Shown here: positions 52,501-58,500 of the stretch, piece after piece
Layout: every line of letters starts with the position of its first letter
How positions within the stretch are numbered: position 1 is the stretch's first letter
Source of the DNA: Branchiostoma floridae
Taxonomy: Eukaryota > Chordata > Leptocardii > Amphioxiformes > Branchiostomatidae
Length of the DNA: 64,000 nucleotides
Direction of reading: 5' to 3'
Assembly: GCF_000003815.2 (NCBI RefSeq)
Contig: NW_023365779.1
Span: forward strand, 441,595-505,594
The notes under the pieces: generated by a model
Seen by the model: the letters and a program-made list of their open reading frames with translations, nothing else
Told to the model about the DNA's origin: nothing
Databases searched by the model: none
Translations under genes and position numbers: made by a program

Positions 52501-55500
52501 GTTTCCTTCTACAACGGAGGGAATTATGGCTGCCGGCTATACCGTTTTATCCTTGCGTTTCTGTTTGCTTATTCGAATGAGGTCTTGACTGTTAGGGGGA
52601 GGAAAGATCCGGGTAGTAGAGGTGGCTGCCTTGCGTCATTTTTCAATTGTTTACAATCCTTTTCAATCCTAGGCCGGGATGAGTTAAGGACGCCTTTAGT
52701 TCACGCTGACATTTTGTTCCGTGTTGGAGCTGAGTGTTTCTGAATCTTGTGCGATTTCTTGATTTTTTGTAAATGTTTAGGCTGGGTCGGAAAGCTAAAC
52801 TCAGACAGGTCCAGGGAGGCAAGATGGGGACCCTCTGGAGAGTTTCTATGTCTTTTAGGATTAGAATTCACTCTCATTCTCCTCAGAGAGAGCTCGGCTT
52901 AGTGAGCAGCCAACGTCTCTGAGCTTTGAAGACTACTGGCAGTGACTGATAAAAAGTCCCACGTTTTTAATGATTAGTGGGTTCTGTGATTCTAACAGGA
53001 ATGTGGTTTTGTAGATGTCTACTAGCTGGTCATAATAATAACGTCAGCATTCATTTGTATAGTTGTATTTGACAGGAATCGGTATATGTGAAGTAAATGT
53101 ATACATTTTTTATAGTTGTATTTTGTTCAACTTTGTTCTGTCAGATGATGTCACGGGTAGACATAGCAATCATTCAATACCCCCTACACTCCCCCTTATG
53201 TTGTGTTTAAAATGTAAACCTCCTTGCATAGCCTAGACTGGGTTGCAGGGGTAGTAGTTTCCGGTAAACAGTAATAACCCGCGACCCAAGCTTTGCTTTG
53301 AAAATAGGCGCCGCCAGGCTTTTGCCAGCCTATTTCCCCTACACGTCTGGTGTAAGAGTCCTAGAAATTCCTGTACAAGCGCTAGTCCAGGTATGTAAGA
53401 AAAACACCAGGACATTACACGCCGAACCAGGAAAGTCATGTACACAGCCAGGACACAGAACATTTCACAGGTGTGTAAGTCCCTTGAAACACATGGAAAT
53501 TAGAGTTTTCGTGCAGTGGTAGTGCAGACCTACCCGACAATATCTGGACTTCGCACAGGGTCAGTATTCTCGATGGTCCAGGCAGACGGACACCCACATA
53601 GCGCCCCCGCATCCCCTGACAGGAGATGGAAATGGACGACTGGTTCACGTCGATGTGATGGTCACCTCCACACTTGGGGTTGGTGCTGACCTGGTCGGAA
53701 TCCCCGATGTGGATGTTGAAGGGGTTGAGCCGATCACGACAGCAGTCCTGGCGGTTGACGATGACCACACTGTAGAATTTTTAGATAATGTGTTGGACGT
53801 CGACGGATATAAAAGTTTTCTTTTACACAACAATTTTTTCTCACGTGCTGACGTTTCGATGTCTGTCAGACATCTTCCTCAGAGCTTCTAATTGGAGTTC
53901 TGCTTCTCGCCGCTATATGTAATCGCAAACGTGGCTGAGTGCAAAGGGAAGAAATCCGCGGTCACGGACCACGTTGCAAGAAGAACTATGTTATTGACTA
54001 GGAGGGGGCAAAGGTTATAGGTAGAGAAGACAAAGGACGAATCTGTTGTATCAAAGAAGCAGTCTGGATAAGGAAGTCCACCCCAGTGATGAACCGGGAC
54101 GAGGGTGGGAGGGGGGGTACAGACTTAGCCACGTTTGGAAAAGTGTTCTCGCCGCAATTCTGACTGGTTCACATTGTATTGCAGGACAGGTGTCGTTGCT
54201 CACAGTTCAGATGTGGCCAGTAACGTTACGTAACGTAACGTAACGTAAAGTATTTACTGTAAAGTGCCTTTCCCAAGGGCACAAGATCGGTGACACAGCA
54301 GCTGGATTCGAACCCGCAACCTCTCGGTCTCGAGCCGCAAATGCTGCCACTGTGCCACGCGGTCCCACACTAAAACTATTCACAGATGAAAATACATGTA
54401 TAAATCCCTACCTATCCACAGCATATGATTGCCCGAGGTCCACCCACCAGGTGGCATTTTCCTCCCCGTGATCTGCAGTGTGTGTGCAGGAGGCAGAGTC
54501 CCAGTCGGCAGCGGTGTTCCCGTCCACGGCACGGCCGGCAGCCCCGCCCCAAGCGGTGCTGGTTTGGAACGCTGGCTTCCTCAGGGCCACATTGACACCT
54601 ACCACAGGCGACAGGACTGGCATCAGCACTGGCATTATTGTATTGATGACTCAAATTAAAGAAAATTATTCTTTTATTTCTAACAGGTAAGATATTATTT
54701 TCGCTCACCAAGTCACCCTGTTGTCCACCAGGCGCCTCTTACATGTCGGGGGAAGATGGTTTGACTTTCAAGCGGGACATAACCGTAATCAAATAGGGGA
54801 GGTGACTAAACCCAGAGGCGTTCCATCCCAAAAGCGCTTCTTGGATAGAAGCACAACTGGGATGAAGACCTATCCCAGAGACGCTCCATCCCAGAAGCAC
54901 TTCTTGGATAGAAGCACAACTGGGATGAAGACCTATCCCAGAGACGCTCCATCCCAGAAGCACTTCTTGGATAGAAGCACAACGGGGATGAAGACCTATC
55001 CCAGAGACGCTCCATCCCAGAAGCACTTCTGGGATAGAAGCACATCTGGGATGCAGACCTATCCCAGAGACGCTCCATCCCAGAAGCACTTCTGGGATAG
55101 ATATCTTTATTGCAAACTCATGGCCGAGGGCTAATTGGAAAAAATACATGTATGAAAGTACAATGATGATAGTAATGATACTGAATGGAATACAATAACA
55201 AAGTGGACATTAAGTGAAATAGGGGTCATCAACTAGTGATACATCTAAGCACGTCTTGGGTAGAAGCACATCTGGAATGTAGACCTATCCCAGAGGCGCT
55301 CCATCCCAGCCGTGCTCTCATCAGAGCGCATTTAGGATATCTCCTTTGGAGCCGTCAATCATAAGGTGATTGACAGGATCGCAAAAGGTTGTTGGTGTTT
55401 ATAGAAAATTTGTTGGCTCTCGTTAGTAAAATATAGAATGATTTGGGGGATGATAAGCAGGCAATGAGTCATTTAATAAAGCCTTATGCACGAAAAGGTA

Positions 55501-58500
55501 GATTTCTCGACTTGTTTAGATGTTGTGCTGTGCTGATAGATGCAAGCTACGTGATCGAAATCCACTGTTTTTAAAGCAAACGTTGAACCTAGATTTTCGC
55601 CCGTTATGTAAGAGTTAGACCGGCCCTTGGAGTCCCTATAATGATTTTGTTTGAAAAAAAACCCTGTTTATTTGGTGTAAGCATATGCGATCTTCTCAGA
55701 CCATAATATCGTTAACTAGTCATCAAAGGTTCTTGATCGATTGGTGTGTATTTGAATGTTGAGGAGCCAATGTAGTTCATCCTCCTAACGCCCGGTCCCC
55801 AACGGCACTACCTTATGGGGCCCTGCTATCCCATGCCCTATTAGTGGCAATTATGATTGTCGACACAAACAAGCTGTCGACCAATCAATCAATCAATCAA
55901 TCAATCAAATGGTTTATTCAGAATAAAAACAAGGCACTGGCAACCAGAGGTTGAATTACGGCCTTGTTGTACAGCACCTCTGTGCTACAAATACAATAAA
56001 ATCACGTTACATATATACAATAGATAATATACAGTTGCATTGTTAACATTAATTTCCATTATTTTTGTTCAGCAGGCATATCATATATGGGATTGCACTT
56101 TTTTTGTAGCGCTCAGTTCTGGGTTTGACAGTGTCTAGTTGGTTGCTGGCCCTTGTGGCTCTCCCAGTGATAGCCCCCCGGGTTTGTGGTAGCCAGTGAC
56201 GGAAGTCCGGTGACTGGAGGAGTTTCTGGGCGAACTGCAGGCAGAGGTGGTCTCTCCTCTGATCTAGGGTAGACAAGTTCAGAATCCGGCACGCCTCTGG
56301 GTATGAAGTGTAGGCAGAGCGGAGTATTATCCGACATGCGCGTTTCTGGATGAATTCGATCCTTCGTCGCTGTCTAGCAGTTAGTCCAGGATGCCAGGCA
56401 GGCGCTGCGTACTCACAGCTTGGACGGACGAATGTTTTGTAGCAGGTAAGTATGTCATCCCTAGACAGATCGAACTGGTTGAGTTGTTTAAGCATAAATA
56501 GCTTTCGGTTGCCTTGTTTGACAATGTGGTCTACATGTGCGTTCCAACCAAGGTCAGCCTGGATGAACAAGCCGAGGAGTTTAACTATCTTGACCTCCTC
56601 TAACGGTTGGCCAGCAATAGACAGGGGTGGCAGTGGAAGGACTGTTCTCGTAAAGACCACGTGCATGGCTTTGCATTTTTTGGGGTGAAGTTTCATCTTT
56701 CTTGTGGATGCCCATTGGTCGAGGCTGTTGAGGTCCGTTTGAATTGTTGAGGTGTCCCGGATCAACCTGCTCTCAGCTAAGTTAAGATCATCCACGAACT
56801 TCCACCTCCTAGCAAGGGAATCCTCACTTGCACTGTTGATTAGAGCAAGGAAGATTAAGGGGCCTAACACTGTTCCTTGTGGTAGGCCACAGGTCGTCTC
56901 CCTCCAATCTGAATACGTTCCCCTGTACATCACTCTCTGCTTTCTAGTGGACAGGAACGAACATACCCATTTGGCGAGCGAGCTTCGTAGACCTGCTCCA
57001 AGTAGGCTTGAAATGGCTATGTTGTGGTCCACAAGGTCGAACGCCTTGGCAAAATCCGTAGTTATCAGCGTTGTTATTGTCTCCCTCTTATCTGCTGTTC
57101 TAGCCAGTTGGTCAATTAAATCAACGAGGCAGTGTGTCGTAGAACGACCTGGTATGCAACCAAACTGGTTTGGGTCAATGCTGTGCTTGATGTCAGAGTA
57201 CAGATGTTTCGAGATGAAAGTTTCCGCTACTTTTGCTAGGGTAGGTGTCAGGGATATGGGTCTAAGTTCGCTGATCGACGGCGGGCGCGTTTTAGGTAGT
57301 GGTATGATATTTGCCTGTCGCCATTGTTCTGGGACGACCCCCTCCGATAGTGAGGCATTCAATATGGACGTTACTGGTGGTATCAGAGAATAGGCCTTTC
57401 TTGGGCTTGTTGTTGTCGCAAGCGGTCTCGCAAAGGCCGCTGGGAAGCTATCAGCCAATCATGTTACGTATTACCATGACTTTGTTTGCTCACTATGCTA
57501 ACGCCCGATCCCCAACGGCTGACTGCCCATATAAGGGCAAGCTCATTAATATTCATAAGCAAGGCACCCCTAATAACCGAATACTGTGGCTGAGTTGTCA
57601 GGGGTGATATCATAGGCTTTGCCGTGATTGTCAACCCTGAGTGTGAGGGTGATGTAGTTAAAACAGATGGAAGAAGATAATAACACAGAAGTCAGTTCAG
57701 TCATCCATGGACACTATGAAGTCCCTCCAGATGACTCTGTCGTGCATGCCAGAAAACACAGAAGTAAGGTTACATAATCAGACCTTACCGCAGACGGGTA
57801 CGTCACAAAACTCCCATCTGGTGCCGGGGTCCGTGGTGAAGCACCACACTCCGGAGTCGCCGTCCGGATTCCGGCAGTAGTTCCCCTCCAGCCCGGCATC
57901 TGGGTAGTCAGCAGAGGTGTAGTCGTGTCCAACAGGCGTCTGACTGTCCCAGCGCTGACACGCTCGGCCCGTTGCCGTCACATTGACGATTCCTCGGTAG
58001 GAGGTTCCATCTTCCGACTGGCAGTCTCCTGGTGGATGGAATTTAACAACTCAGTATGAACACACGCTGTCTTGATTTTCAACATGGTTATCAGTGAACG
58101 TCGATGTAGGTTAGACATCCAGGTAATAAGATACGCCAAAAATAGTTACTCAAGCAACTGGATATGGTTTTGACACGGTCAGACGCTTCAGAGTATAAAA
58201 GACCTGTTTCCTCCAGATCTCTTCAGTGTCACTGACGAAGGACAGTGGATTCTATCCGAAACGTCTGACCGTTTCAAAACCATATCCAGTTGCTTGAATA
58301 ACTATTATTGGGTTATCAGTGAATTTTATAAAATACGCCTGCGGGCAGCCTTATATCAATAAGTACAACAGATTTCAAAAGACATGAGGCTGCAAACAGA
58401 TTTGTATATATCTTTAGATGTCAGAATTCCCCAAATGCAAAAATAGGCAAACATATCAAAGACTTCTCTTCTATTAGAAAGAATACCGAAATTAATGTTT

